Notes: a model not told the origin generated them from the sequence alone. Positions 42,347-51,270 are shown, counted from the stretch's first letter. The stretch: 64,000 nt of DNA from SYLG01 sp965226945 (GCA_965226945.1 OZ245717.1:3596001-3660000), one strand, 5' to 3'. Numbers and translations are program-made.

Positions 42347-43447
42347 ATGTTTCGCCGGTTCCATCCCTGGCACCTCGTTCTCTTGTCCCTGGCCGCGCTT
42401 GGTGCTGGGTCGGCCACGGCGCAAAATGGAAAGCCGGCTTCGGCGGCGAAACCGGTGAACGAGGTCAGCAAGTCCTCCGCGAGCATACTCGGCGCCAATC
42501 GGCCTGAGGAAGCGGTGAAGGCGTTGGCGTCGTTGGCCCAGGCCGCGCAATTCCTCGATGCCGCCAACCTCACCTGGACCGAGCAGCGCAAGTGCGGCAC
42601 CTGCCATACCAATTACCCCTACTTGATGACACGGCGCGCGGTCACCGGTTCGGACCGGTCCGAGGCTTTTGCCACGATCCGCGGCTTTTTCGAGAACCGG
42701 GCGCTCAACTGGGACAAGGTAAAGCCAACCTGGGATGCCGAAGTGATTTCGACGGCGGCCGCGCTGGCTTGGGACGATCAATTGGCAGGCAAGGTCGGCA
42801 GTCATCCAGCCAAGGTGGCCTGGGACCGAATGTGGAAGACTCAAAAGAAAGACGGGGGATTTGAGTGGCTCAAGTGCAACTGGCCGCCAGCCGAGCACGA
42901 TGACTATTACGGGGCAATCGTCGCTGGGATGGCGGTCATGGTCGCTCCGCAATCCTGGAAAGACGAGGCGAAGGAACCGATCGCCAAAGTGACCGAGTAT
43001 CTCAAAAGCAAAACACCCGACAGCCTGCACCATGAACTGTTGCGCGCCTGGGTGCTGGCACGGATGGGAAGTCCTCTACCTGAGGCCGAAACCGCGAAGA
43101 TTGTCGAACGCCTACGCGCAGCCGCGAAAGCGGATGGTGGCTGGTCGCTCGTTTCTCTGGGGGCTTGGAAGCGCCACAATGGCGAAGTGAACGATCTGGC
43201 GAAAGCCGAAGCCGATGGCTACGGCACGGCGATTGTCGTGGTCGCGCTGGAAGGCCTGGGGGATTCCGGTGTGGCCGGCGCCGTGGACTTGGCCAAAGGC
43301 GGTCGTTCCTGGCTGGCCAAGCATCAAAGAGAATCGGGCCGCTGGTTCACTCGCTCTCCGAGCAATGACAAATACCACTACATGACCCACGCCGGCACCG
43401 CCTGGGCCGCCTATGTGCTGAGTAAGCCGGCGCCCAAGGGGGAGTAG
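42347..43447 (+). CDS. Secreted alpha/alpha-toroid (squalene-hopene-cyclase-like) protein with CxxCH
   Basis: A 366-residue exported protein, signal peptide ending GAGSATAQ. Residue about 83 onward has CGTCHTNYPYLM, a CxxCH that could bind haem c or be a metal/redox site; most of the rest is a prenyltransferase/terpene-cyclase toroid with QW-like pieces (KKDGGFEWLKCNWPP, KADGGWSLVSLGAW, RWFTRSPSNDKYHYMTHAGTAWAAYVL). The DxDD acid of hopene cyclases is not evident, so it is unlikely to be a hopene synthase; related Planctomycete proteins have unknown function. GAGG lies nine bases ahead of the start. Confidence 0.82.
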   Translation: MFRRFHPWHLVLLSLAALGAGSATAQNGKPASAAKPVNEVSKSSASILGANRPEEAVKALASLAQAAQFLDAANLTWTEQRKCGTCHTNYPYLMTRRAVTGSDRSEAFATIRGFFENRALNWDKVKPTWDAEVISTAAALAWDDQLAGKVGSHPAKVAWDRMWKTQKKDGGFEWLKCNWPPAEHDDYYGAIVAGMAVMVAPQSWKDEAKEPIAKVTEYLKSKTPDSLHHELLRAWVLARMGSPLPEAETAKIVERLRAAAKADGGWSLVSLGAWKRHNGEVNDLAKAEADGYGTAIVVVALEGLGDSGVAGAVDLAKGGRSWLAKHQRESGRWFTRSPSNDKYHYMTHAGTAWAAYVLSKPAPKGE

Positions 43448-43453
43448 TCACTG

Positions 43454-43549
43454 CTACAGCTCCAACTGCTTTTTGGCTTCCGCGGTCCCGATCCGCTCAA
43501 GCGCCATACAGACCCAGACCCGGGTGCGGCGAATCGACCTCGGCAGATC
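43454..43549 (-). pseudogene. Remnant 3' end of a WD40/HEAT-type gene
   Basis: A short open end on the minus strand reads ...RRTRVWVCMALERIGT then AEAKKQLEL and a stop. This matches the usual C-terminal pattern of WD40-repeat proteins of Planctomycetes (ALERIGTxEAKxxLE). No upstream part of such a gene remains in frame; the next bases belong to unrelated intergenic sequence. Probably a decayed remnant. Confidence 0.35.
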
Positions 43550-43728
43550 GTTGGGTGATTTTGGCCAAGTTGAGGTCGGGGTCTAAAGATTCCCTCCGCC
43601 TCGCTGAACACCCCGCCCCAGTCCTTACCCAAATAACCAGCCTTGCCGTGGAGACGGCTTCTGGGCCAAAATGACACAGAATCGAAAGCCGGTGCTTTCG
43701 TACTCGCCCTGGATTTCAGGTACTTGCC

Positions 43729-44841
43729 GTGCGTTTTGTCCGCCTGCTTTTCCCTTACCTCAAGTATGTCCTTGCGTTCGGCTTGCTCGCCTGGGTGGTC
43801 GCATCCCACTGGGATCCCGCCAAGGGAGGCGGCCTGAAGGGCCTCTGGCAAAAGCATTTCATCGATGGCGAGCCGTTTGGCTGGACCTGGGCCCTCGGTT
43901 CGCTTCTGTGCCAGACCATTGCCTTGCTCATCACGCTGGTGCGTTGGCATGGACTGGTCATCGCCCTCGATCTCGTTTGCCCCTTGCGCGATGCGATCCG
44001 CCTTGGTTTGGCGGGGAATTACGCCAGCGTCGTCTTACCAGGGGCCGTCGGCGGCGATCTGGTCAAGGCGGCCTTCCTGGCAAGACGCCAGCCGCTTGGG
44101 AAAACGCGCGCGGTGGCCTCCGTGCTGATGGATCGCATCATTGCCCTTGCCAACTTATTTCTGATCGTATCGATACTGGGCGGTCTCTCGCTTGCCACGG
44201 GTAATCTGGAAGGCGGCCTCAATGGCAAGCCTGGTTTCGTCGTTCAAAGTGCCTGGGTTCTGGCTGGCATCACGATCCTGCTCTGGCTTTTTCTGGGACT
44301 CCTTTCTTCGCATCGTGTCCACCGATTTGCCGGCAGGTTGCGGACCCTGCTGCCGGGCGCTGCCGGGGAAGCCGCGGCCCATTTCTGGTTGGCGGTGCAC
44401 ACCTACCGGACGAAACCATTGGCGGTGACGCAAGCGCTTGCGCTGTCATGGCTGGCTCAAACGTTCATGGTTCTATCGTTTTTTTGCATTTCCCAGTCGG
44501 TCACCACGCCTGAGTTTCCTTCCCCCTCGCTTGGCCAGACATTCCTGATCTTGCCCGTCGGTCTCATTATCATGGCGATCCCGCTTTTTCCGGGTGGCGC
44601 GGGGATCGCCGAACTGGGGTTCGGTGTGCTGTTCGGTTGGTTTGGGGCGAGCGAAAGCCTCGGAATCACGGCGACTCTACTCAATCGCGCCATGGTCTGG
44701 ACCCTGGCTGCATTCTGTTTCATTGCCTATGCGTTTTCCCGGGATCTAGATCCCGGTCAAAGCAAGGAAGCCTCGCCTGCCGGCGAAACGAGCGATCCAT
44801 CAAGCGAAGAGCTCAAGGAAACCAAGTCGGTGCCAATGTGA
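43729..44841 (+). CDS. LPG-synthase-TM/HpnL-like integral membrane protein
   Basis: A 370-residue protein with about eight hydrophobic segments of the UPF0104/lysylphosphatidylglycerol synthase transmembrane family: NYASVVLPGAVGGDLVKAAFLARR (family signature near residue 97), VLMDRIIALANLFLI, and LPVGLIIMAIPLFPGGAGIAELGFGVLF. Members include AglD-like and HpnL-like flippase-related proteins. The GTG at 43729 is taken as start. Given HpnE nearby, an HpnL-type role in hopanoid or lipid handling is possible but not shown. Confidence 0.82.
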   Translation: MRFVRLLFPYLKYVLAFGLLAWVVASHWDPAKGGGLKGLWQKHFIDGEPFGWTWALGSLLCQTIALLITLVRWHGLVIALDLVCPLRDAIRLGLAGNYASVVLPGAVGGDLVKAAFLARRQPLGKTRAVASVLMDRIIALANLFLIVSILGGLSLATGNLEGGLNGKPGFVVQSAWVLAGITILLWLFLGLLSSHRVHRFAGRLRTLLPGAAGEAAAHFWLAVHTYRTKPLAVTQALALSWLAQTFMVLSFFCISQSVTTPEFPSPSLGQTFLILPVGLIIMAIPLFPGGAGIAELGFGVLFGWFGASESLGITATLLNRAMVWTLAAFCFIAYAFSRDLDPGQSKEASPAGETSDPSSEELKETKSVPM

Positions 44842-44960
44842 TTGGGCGCGGAAATTGAGCTGAGCCATTCTTGGATCGCCAAATGGGGCCCTCGTTCACC
44901 GAAGCGTTCGGCGCTCTATTTCAAACGGCGCGTGAGCGGGGAAGGCAATCGATCCGGCAA

Positions 44961-45506
44961 TTATTCCCCAAAAACTTCCTTGCGCACTTGCTTGACATGG
45001 ATGCGCATCCGGTCGGTGAACCAGTAGACTTTGCCTGCTTCGCGCCCTGGGTGCATCGGGCGAAAGCCGGGGGCCGGCGGAATCGGCGCGACGATCCAGC
45101 GGTCTGCCTTGCGTTTGACCGGGACCAGCCAGCGGTTATTGAGCCAATCCTCTTCATGGGTCTTGGGCGAACGTTTGGCCAAGTCCAAGCCGTCGATCTG
45201 AATCTTCGCCGGCTTGAGTTTGAGATCGGCTGGCGCATGAAGGACTTCGAGGATCTCAAATTCGTCCGAGCCCAGGGGCTTACCGATCAATTCCGCTTCG
45301 GTTTCGGCCCACTGGGCGCGCGAAAGAATCGGCGCGGGCCCATCGGGAAACCGGGTAATCGCGACTTGCCAGGCCAGATAGGCGATCCACGCCAGGAACA
45401 AGACCAGGGCGGTTTGAAAGCGCAGCTTCGCGGCGTGCGAAGGCGGCCTTGGCGCCGTGGGCGTCATGACCGGGTTGGCGGAGGAAACCGGGGGGGACGA
45501 GCTCAT
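44961..45506 (-). CDS. Single-pass membrane protein of the hpnE operon
   Basis: A 181-residue protein: a proline-rich cytoplasmic N-terminus, one membrane helix (TALVLFLAWIAYLAWQVAI, about 32-51), then an extracytoplasmic domain with WAETEAELIGKPLGSDEFEILEVLHAPADLKLKPAKIQIDGLD. Family not recognised. Start overlaps the upstream Minf_1886 gene's stop by four bases. Third and last gene of the hpnE-Minf_1886 operon. Confidence 0.72.
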   Translation of the reverse strand: MSSSPPVSSANPVMTPTAPRPPSHAAKLRFQTALVLFLAWIAYLAWQVAITRFPDGPAPILSRAQWAETEAELIGKPLGSDEFEILEVLHAPADLKLKPAKIQIDGLDLAKRSPKTHEEDWLNNRWLVPVKRKADRWIVAPIPPAPGFRPMHPGREAGKVYWFTDRMRIHVKQVRKEVFGE

Positions 45507-45907
45507 CGACTGGCCTCCTTTTTGTGGAAGTGAACGGGTTTCTCCAGGAGGGATCGAATTGGGAAAAGATCGTCAAAATCCTCGATCCGGTCCTCATCCG
45601 ATCCCGCGATCACATTGCCTTCGATCAGGCGAAAGGTGATGTCGCCGATGTCGCGCGTCGTGCGGATCCCCCAGGTGGCAAAGACCGCGGGCGCCATCAT
45701 GCCAAACGACCTCCAGGCCAGATCGCAGCAACCGACGCAGAGCTCATTGGCGGTGATGTTGGGAGGCGGAGCGCCTTCTTCGGGTTCTTGAAGCTGCCGG
45801 TCGAGCGTCTTGACCGTCTCGGTCACGAATTCGTAGGCCTCGTAGGGGTAGCGATCATCGCGATCGGCGATCTCTTCAAGCGCTGGGTCCCTGATCGTCA
45901 TTCCCAT
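45503..45907 (-). CDS. Minf_1886 family protein
   Basis: A 134-residue protein, MGMTIRDPALEEIADRDDRYPYEAYEFVTETVKTLDRQ, with LCVGCCDLAWRSFGMMAPAVFATWGIRTTRDIGDITFRLIEGNVIAGSDEDRIEDFDDLFP. This is a Planctomycete/Verrucomicrobia family known as Minf_1886, of unknown function. CCGGAGGG-like CGGAGGG at 45919-45913 gives a good ribosome site. It begins two bases after the desaturase stop codon. Confidence 0.82.
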   Translation of the reverse strand: MGMTIRDPALEEIADRDDRYPYEAYEFVTETVKTLDRQLQEPEEGAPPPNITANELCVGCCDLAWRSFGMMAPAVFATWGIRTTRDIGDITFRLIEGNVIAGSDEDRIEDFDDLFPIRSLLEKPVHFHKKEASR

Positions 45908-45909
45908 GG

Positions 45910-47241
45910 TCACCCTCCGTGGATCTCTTCGCGAATTTGCCGCGCGGCTTCCTCGCCGCTTCGAACCGCCCCCTCCATCGTCGATGGCCAGCCGGTAGCG
46001 GTCCAGTCGCCTGCCAACGACAAGCCCTTCACCGTGGAGGCGGGACCGGGCCGGTGAGCCTGGTGGCCAGGTACGGGCCGGATGGTCGCTCGCTGTTCCG
46101 TCACCACCTTGCAGTCGAGAATCGCCGCCTTGCGCATGGGAGGAAACATTTGGGCAAGTTCCCGCACAATGCGTTCTCGCAAAGCGTCTGTTCCTTGTTT
46201 TAGGGAAGGACCCGAGGCGCTGATCACCACCTGGTGATAATGTGAGGAATCTTGGGGAAATCTTGGGACTTGCCGGTGCCGGAAAAGCCATTGCCCCTCG
46301 GTGCCGACCAGGGCGGCATGAGGCAAGTCGGTCAGGGGCCGGTCGAGCCACAAATGGATGCCGGTAATGGGGGCCCAGCCCAGCTCGAGGCCCTGGGTCA
46401 GACCGGGATGCCGGCTCAACATCGCCGCATCGAGCAAGTGTCCCCACTGATGCCGGGGAAGGGTAAGGATGACCCGGTCGGCCTTGAGGAATTCTCCGTC
46501 GCGAGTTTGCAGTCCGACGACTTGATCGTTCTCGATCGCCAGCCGCGTCACGCGGCAATCGCGGCGAATCGAAATTCCCTGGGATGCAAGCCAGCCACCC
46601 AGGGCAAAGTCGTAAAGCTCGCGCAAACTGGCTCTTGGCAATTCCATTTGGAATGACCCCGGGGGCCCGAGCATTCCCTCCAAAAAAACCTTGGCCGCGG
46701 CGAGGAAACTTGCCGTTTCCCAGGGCTCGTTCAGAGCGCTGACGACGACGGGGCCCCATAATCCTTCGATTGCGCCGCGAGTTTGGCCCGAGTGCTCAAA
46801 CCAGTGCTTGAGAGGAAAATCGGTCGTGGGAAGCGGCTCGGTTTTCAGCCGGATGACGGCCCTGGCGATGGCCCATTTGTCGGCAAGGCTTAACCAGTGC
46901 GCCCGGGCGAAACTGGGAGCCAAATCGAGCGGCCAGGGAAGCCAGCCCGGCCCGAACGGACTGATGCGGCCATCGAGCGTGTGAAACCAGATGGTTGGCT
47001 GACGAAGGAGTTGGTCGTCGAGGTTGGCGCGGCGCAGCAAGCGGTGCAAGGCCGAACAGCAGCCCAGGCTGACATGCTGGCAAGCATCGACCCAGGCGCC
47101 TGCTTCTGTGGGAAACGAGCCGGCGCGCCCGCCCAGATAGGAGCGCGCCTCGATCAGGGTCACATCATGATCATCGGCCAGACTCGCCGCGGCGGCCATT
47201 CCCGCTACACCCCCGCCGACGATCACGATGCGTCTGGCCAA
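45910..47241 (-). CDS. hpnE: HpnE-like FAD-dependent desaturase/hydroxysqualene dehydroxylase
   Basis: A 443-residue flavoprotein of the phytoene-desaturase superfamily. Dinucleotide-binding motif RRIVIVGGGVAGMAAAASLA near the N-terminus, EARSYLGGRAGSF after it, and a C-terminal FAD site LSLAGDWTATGWPSTMEGAVRSGEEAA. The HpnE subfamily converts hydroxysqualene to squalene for hopanoid or sterol synthesis; HpnC and HpnD partners are not in this window. I set the start at TTG 47241 (MARRIVIVGGG), which has AAAGGGA a few bases upstream; ATGs at 47298 or 47340 would add residues with no alignment value. Confidence 0.85.
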   Translation of the reverse strand: MARRIVIVGGGVAGMAAAASLADDHDVTLIEARSYLGGRAGSFPTEAGAWVDACQHVSLGCCSALHRLLRRANLDDQLLRQPTIWFHTLDGRISPFGPGWLPWPLDLAPSFARAHWLSLADKWAIARAVIRLKTEPLPTTDFPLKHWFEHSGQTRGAIEGLWGPVVVSALNEPWETASFLAAAKVFLEGMLGPPGSFQMELPRASLRELYDFALGGWLASQGISIRRDCRVTRLAIENDQVVGLQTRDGEFLKADRVILTLPRHQWGHLLDAAMLSRHPGLTQGLELGWAPITGIHLWLDRPLTDLPHAALVGTEGQWLFRHRQVPRFPQDSSHYHQVVISASGPSLKQGTDALRERIVRELAQMFPPMRKAAILDCKVVTEQRATIRPVPGHQAHRPGPASTVKGLSLAGDWTATGWPSTMEGAVRSGEEAARQIREEIHGG

Positions 47242-47370
47242 GAGAATTCCCTTTCGCGGCCGCCGGCCCAACGTTGACGCGGACAAATTGCGAACCATCG
47301 GCGCCGCGGGCGACCTGAGGATGCAATCGATACCGGTCATCCCTGGTACCGTGGACCATTCAACGAAACA

Positions 47371-47397
47371 GGCCCGGAGAGAGTTGCTTTCCGGGCC
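47371..47397 (-). terminator. Hairpin after the tpx gene
   Basis: GGCCCGGA (47371-47378) and TCCGGGCC (47390-47397) pair perfectly over eight bases. It lies 25 bases beyond the tpx stop on the minus strand and ahead of the hpnE operon. Confidence 0.6.
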
Positions 47398-47421
47398 CGG
47401 CTTTCGGCATCAAAACCGCAA

Positions 47422-47937
47422 TTAGATGAGTTTCTTGACCGCGGCGAGCACCGCGTCGTAGTTGGGATGGGTGGTCACTTCGGAAACGTATTCGACATGG
47501 CGAATGACGCCACCGGCGTCAACAACGAAAACGGCCCGGGTCAAGAGGGGCAAGGGCAGGCCTTCGATGAGGACGCCATAGGCCTTGCCGAAGCTGTGAT
47601 CGTGCACATCGGAGAAGGTGCTGTGGTTGGTGATGTTTTCTGCCGTGCAGAAGCGCTTCTGCGCGAAGGGCAGATCGAGCGAGAACGTGAAGGCGGCGAC
47701 CTTGTCCTTGAGGGTGGCCAGTTCGGTATCGAAGCGATGGGTCTGCTGATTGCAGGTGGGGGTGTCGATCGAAGGGACCACGCTGAAAATGCGTACCTTG
47801 GCGGGGGTGTCGGCCAGGGTTTTCAGATCGAGCACGGACAGGACTTTGAAATCGGGCGCCTTGTCGCCCACTTTGAGTTCCGGGCCGACCAGGGTGATGG
47901 GGTTGCCTTTGAATGTGACCGCTTTTTCACGCTTCAT
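47422..47937 (-). CDS. tpx: Thiol peroxidase (Tpx, atypical 2-Cys peroxiredoxin)
   Basis: A 171-residue periplasmic or cytoplasmic peroxiredoxin of the Tpx class that reduces alkyl hydroperoxides with thioredoxin. Peroxidatic Cys62 in SIDTPTCNQQT, with Thr59 ahead of it in the typical PSIDTPTC, and resolving Cys97 in FAQKRFCTAE. Length and the N-terminal GNPITLVG are standard. Single gene. Confidence 0.95.
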   Translation of the reverse strand: MKREKAVTFKGNPITLVGPELKVGDKAPDFKVLSVLDLKTLADTPAKVRIFSVVPSIDTPTCNQQTHRFDTELATLKDKVAAFTFSLDLPFAQKRFCTAENITNHSTFSDVHDHSFGKAYGVLIEGLPLPLLTRAVFVVDAGGVIRHVEYVSEVTTHPNYDAVLAAVKKLI

Positions 47938-48006
47938 CGAGAGGATCCTTCTTTTCTGACAGGGAATCGCGAAGCGCCTCCTATTGGAGGAGCCTCACTC
48001 ATGATC

Positions 48007-49170
48007 TTAGGAAGCCTGTAAGGGTTGGGCTTGCGTGCCACGCACGGGATATCCTTGTTTGCGAATCAGATGCCCCCAGCGCCTGTTGATATCGGAGACA
48101 AGCTCCGCGCCCAAAGGCTTGTATTGATTGGTTTTGTAAGACTTCGACTTTTCGAGATAACCCTCGACGTGAGGCCGAACCGTTTCAAAATCCCCAAGGT
48201 TCAGCTGCCGATAAATCCCTTCCAATTGAGCCGCGGGGTCGGCCACGAGATCTTCGTAACGGATTTCGACGAATTGATGGGGGGCAAATAAGGGGCGCGC
48301 GGCGTCGAGGGCCTTGTGCATGCGCAGGAACGTCTCGAAGACCTGATGTTCGAGCCCTTCGAACCGGGGAACTTGCATCCCGTGGGTCAATTGCAAGGTC
48401 TTCCACAAATTGATCGTGGAAGGGTAAACGACATAGGGATCGCGGTACAGGTGGATGAACTTGGCATTGGGAAACATTTGCAGCAAGTGTTTGACCCGAA
48501 AGGTGTGCGTGGGCGATTTGAGCACAAGCCGGCGCTGGTCCTTCCACGAGATTTCCCGCAGAAAACCGAGGAAGCCGGCTTTCCAGCGCTGTTGGCCCTT
48601 GGGGCCAAGGTCGTCGAGTTCGTAGGCGGCCTCATCCATCGGCGCATGATTGGGGAAGGCGATGCTCAAGTAGGGGGAGGGCAGCCCAAGCATGCACAGG
48701 GCGAATTCGTCTTCCTGGGGCAGGTTCCAACCGGCCGCCATGTTGTCCATCGGCCGGCGCGAAGGGAGAAGCCAGTTCAACAGCCGGCGAAAGACCGGTT
48801 CGGTGACGGTTGCATGATTGGGACTCATGCATTGCATGGTGGTCGGGTAATGATGGGCGGGATCTTGAATCAACAGCTCATGAAGCAAGGTCGTGCCGGT
48901 GCGCCAGTGGCCCAGGATGAAGACCGGGTCGCTTTGGAGAGGTGTTTTCGCTGGCTCGCCTCGCGTGATTCCTTCCTTGATCCAGCCAAGAATCGAATTC
49001 ATCAGGGTCGAATGGCCAAGCACCAGGGCGATTGGCCAGTATTTGGGGGAAATGGCAAAACGATTGTGGATGACGAGGCGCCACCAGGCGTATGCGGAGC
49101 AGCCTTGCCAGATGCGGGGAGCCCATTCCCTTGGCGGGTTGCTTAATCCATGTCGATCCGGCTTGGTCAC
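48007..49170 (-). CDS. PAPS-dependent sulfotransferase family protein
   Basis: A 387-residue protein. 5'-phosphosulfate loop GHWRTGTTLLHELL (87-100) and 3'-phosphate site LVLKSPTHTFRVKHLLQMFPNAKFIHLYRDPYVVYPS match the sulfotransferase fold; a later FVEIRYEDLVADP is typical. Planctomycetes carry many such genes, acting on sugars, lipids or peptides; the acceptor is unknown here. Its promoter side faces an intergenic stretch with purine-rich repeats. Confidence 0.88.
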   Translation of the reverse strand: MTKPDRHGLSNPPREWAPRIWQGCSAYAWWRLVIHNRFAISPKYWPIALVLGHSTLMNSILGWIKEGITRGEPAKTPLQSDPVFILGHWRTGTTLLHELLIQDPAHHYPTTMQCMSPNHATVTEPVFRRLLNWLLPSRRPMDNMAAGWNLPQEDEFALCMLGLPSPYLSIAFPNHAPMDEAAYELDDLGPKGQQRWKAGFLGFLREISWKDQRRLVLKSPTHTFRVKHLLQMFPNAKFIHLYRDPYVVYPSTINLWKTLQLTHGMQVPRFEGLEHQVFETFLRMHKALDAARPLFAPHQFVEIRYEDLVADPAAQLEGIYRQLNLGDFETVRPHVEGYLEKSKSYKTNQYKPLGAELVSDINRRWGHLIRKQGYPVRGTQAQPLQAS

Positions 49171-49478
49171 AATCCCAATCTCGCACGAAAAAATCGGCCG
49201 ATTGCCGATTTGAAGGTCCCTGGATCAAGAGATTCATTGTAGAAGAATTGCCTGCGTCACCGCCTCATCGTGCAATCGGGAAATTTTCTGATCTCGGGAG
49301 AGCGCCAACCGATCATGGAGGGATAAAGAAGAACAAGAAAAAACAAGAAAAAACAAGGAAGAAAGGGATTTGCGGGCGCCCTGGCGTGTTTGCCGGGAAC
49401 GGGCTTGAATCCGAACAGAGCGAGCATTGCTGGATAAGCGAAAGAAGCTTCTTTCACCACCACTTGGAAAATCACATC
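49171..49478. other. Intergenic stretch with purine-rich low-complexity run
   Basis: About 308 bases without a gene. At 49327-49370 the plus strand has repeated A/G-rich units of the form AAGAACAAGAAAAAACAAG. No hairpin of note. It separates the sulfotransferase gene from the broken PrsW-like gene. Confidence 0.5.
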
Positions 49479-49914
49479 ATGCCCATTGATGTCGTTTGCA
49501 CGGGATGCCGCCAAAAGCTCAGAGCCAAGGATTCGCTCTTGGCAAAACGGTGGCCTGCCCCAAATGCGCCTTAAAAATCTTCATACCTGCGCCTGCTGTC
49601 GAGGAAGCAGATGAGGTCCCGATGCAAGCGCGGGCCGAACCGGCCGCACCGCGCGTGCAGGTGAGGGAAACGACCGAAGAGGAAGGCGAAAACGAGGTCT
49701 TTCAGCCGCAAATCGATGACGCCGAGGTGAAACCGCCCGAACCGCCAGAGCTTGCTTTTGGTGATCGGCGTGCCCATGGTGCTTCATGGTCTTTACGACA
49801 CCTTGATCAAAAAAAGACATGGATGTGTGGGCGCTTTTGGTTGCCGTTTTGAGTTTTCTGTTTTTGGCCGCCCAGAACACCTGGCTTCATATCGAGGAAA
49901 CGCGGGCCGGCTAG
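49479..49914 (+). pseudogene. Broken PrsW-like intramembrane protease gene
   Basis: Three frames carry pieces of one gene. Piece one (from 49479): MPIDVVCTGCRQKLRAKDSLL, a zinc ribbon half. After a one-base loss near TTGGC, the next frame has GKTVACPKCALKIF, the second CxxC. Downstream a third frame gives VPMVLHGLYDTLIKK and, after a run of seven A, a fourth change gives DMDVWALLVAVLSFLFLAAQN ending in a stop at 49912. The ribbon plus the VPMVLHGLYDTL helix are the two ends of Planctomycete zinc-ribbon PrsW proteases; the catalytic middle is missing. This assembly is an inference. Confidence 0.55.
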
Positions 49915-50199
49915 CGAAACCCATGGGGTGATGAAGTCCTGCGGCCTGGTATTCAGCAGCATCCGCAAGTCGGTTTGCGGTGAATCAAAAATCTCCTTAT
50001 GGGATCGGAATTGAGTGTTTTGACCACGGGCAAAGGTGGACCGAAGTGCGAGAAACGGCGTCGATTGCTGGAGTTTACCGCATGTATAGGGTGAGGGAGA
50101 GTGATTCGGGCCGGCTCTTTCCCACAGAATGATCCGCGATTCGTTAAGATGAGAGAGGGCCATCCCAGTCCAAATCCCCCCCAACTGGAGTCTCAAAAA

Positions 50200-50763
50200 A
50201 TGAATCGATTCCATTTTCCGGCCCGTTTGGCGTTCTTGACCTTCTTGGCAGCGAGTCCCCTGTGCGCCATCCTCGGCATCCGCGCGGACGAAAAGAAGCA
50301 CGAGGCCGCCAAGACATCGGCGAGCGAGGGGTTTGCCCGGTTGCAAAAACTGATCGGAACCTGGGTTGCCGTGGATGCCGCGGGCAAGCCGACCGATCAG
50401 GTGGTCTCGGTGTTCAAATTGACCGGTGCGGGAAGCGCCATTCAGGAAACGATTTTTCCCGGCAGCGACCATGAAATGGTCACGATGTACCACATGGATG
50501 GCAAGGATCTGGTGTTGACCCACTACTGCTCCGCGGGAAATCAACCCAAGATGAAACTCGACCCCAAAAGCCCGCCCAAGCAGTTGAATTTTCTCTTCGT
50601 TGGGGGAACCAATCTCGATCCGGCCAAGGACACGCACATGCACGAAGGGCGCATCGCGCTCATCGACGACGACCACATCGAATGGACCTGGGTGGGCCAT
50701 ACCAAGGGGCAGCCGTCCCACGATCACAAAGTTTCGATGAAGCTGGTTCGTAGAAAATCGTAA
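50200..50763 (+). CDS. Secreted lipocalin-like protein
   Basis: A 187-residue exported protein, start MNRFHFPARLAFLTFLAASPLC with GGAG nine bases ahead. Mature part: FARLQKLIGTWVAVDAAGKPTDQVVSVFKLTGAGSAIQETIFPGSDHEMVTMYHMDGKDLVLTHYCSAGNQPKMKL, a beta-barrel pattern recalling DUF1579-like domains (FxGTWxG..xxxGxxxxxxxxxxxGxxxxExxF). Role unknown; a small ligand-binding barrel is likely. Confidence 0.75.
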   Translation: MNRFHFPARLAFLTFLAASPLCAILGIRADEKKHEAAKTSASEGFARLQKLIGTWVAVDAAGKPTDQVVSVFKLTGAGSAIQETIFPGSDHEMVTMYHMDGKDLVLTHYCSAGNQPKMKLDPKSPPKQLNFLFVGGTNLDPAKDTHMHEGRIALIDDDHIEWTWVGHTKGQPSHDHKVSMKLVRRKS

Positions 50764-50873
50764 AGCCCCAGCGATTTCGCCGGCTCCAGAGAGTTTCTTG
50801 CCCTTTTCCAAGGAAGGAAATTGGGCGCACTCGGCAGGTCGGACCTTCCCGTTTCAGAACGGCAATTTCTCTT

Positions 50874-51257
50874 ATGATGGAATCCGAACCGGCGGCGATC
50901 GAACTGGCCCAGATCGCCATAGCCGTCACCGATGTCGACCACGTCTTACCCTTCTATCGGGACATATTGGGGCTGCCCTTGCTCTTTCGCGCTGGTCCCA
51001 ACATGGCATTTCTTGCCCTGGGAGCAGTTCGGGTCATGCTCACCACCCCTCAGGGCGCGGGAAGTCCCGGACAAAACTCGATTCTTTACTTCCGCGTGCC
51101 GGACCTGGATGCGGCGTATGCCGAGATGGTGGATAAAGGAGCCCTCAGTCAGCGAGGGCCCCAGCTTGCCGCGAAACTGCCCGACCATGAGTTGTGGATG
51201 GCTTTTTTGCGCGACCCCGACAACAACCTGATCGGTTTGCTCGAAGAACGCAGATGA
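50874..51257 (+). CDS. VOC family protein
   Basis: A 127-residue glyoxalase-fold protein, LAQIAIAVTDVDHVLPFYRDILGLPLLFRAGPNMAFLALGAVRVMLTTPQG, then ILYFRVPDLDAAYAEMVDKGALSQRGPQLAAKLPDHELWMAFLRDPDNNLIGLLEE; DPDNNLIGLLE is the usual VOC ending. Potential metal ligands His23 and Glu124-like are in place. Two tandem ATG codons (MM) are possible starts. Confidence 0.88.
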   Translation: MMESEPAAIELAQIAIAVTDVDHVLPFYRDILGLPLLFRAGPNMAFLALGAVRVMLTTPQGAGSPGQNSILYFRVPDLDAAYAEMVDKGALSQRGPQLAAKLPDHELWMAFLRDPDNNLIGLLEERR

Positions 51258-51270
51258 TTGAGCGCGAAGG

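Noticed and set aside
42347..43447. Squalene-hopene cyclase (shc)
   Set aside because: The protein is exported, about half the size of Shc and lacks a visible DxDD motif.
45908..46759. A 418-residue open frame covering the Minf_1886 gene
   Set aside because: Only the last 134 residues are protein-like; the rest is a shadow of hpnE. The true start has a good ribosome site at 45913-45919.
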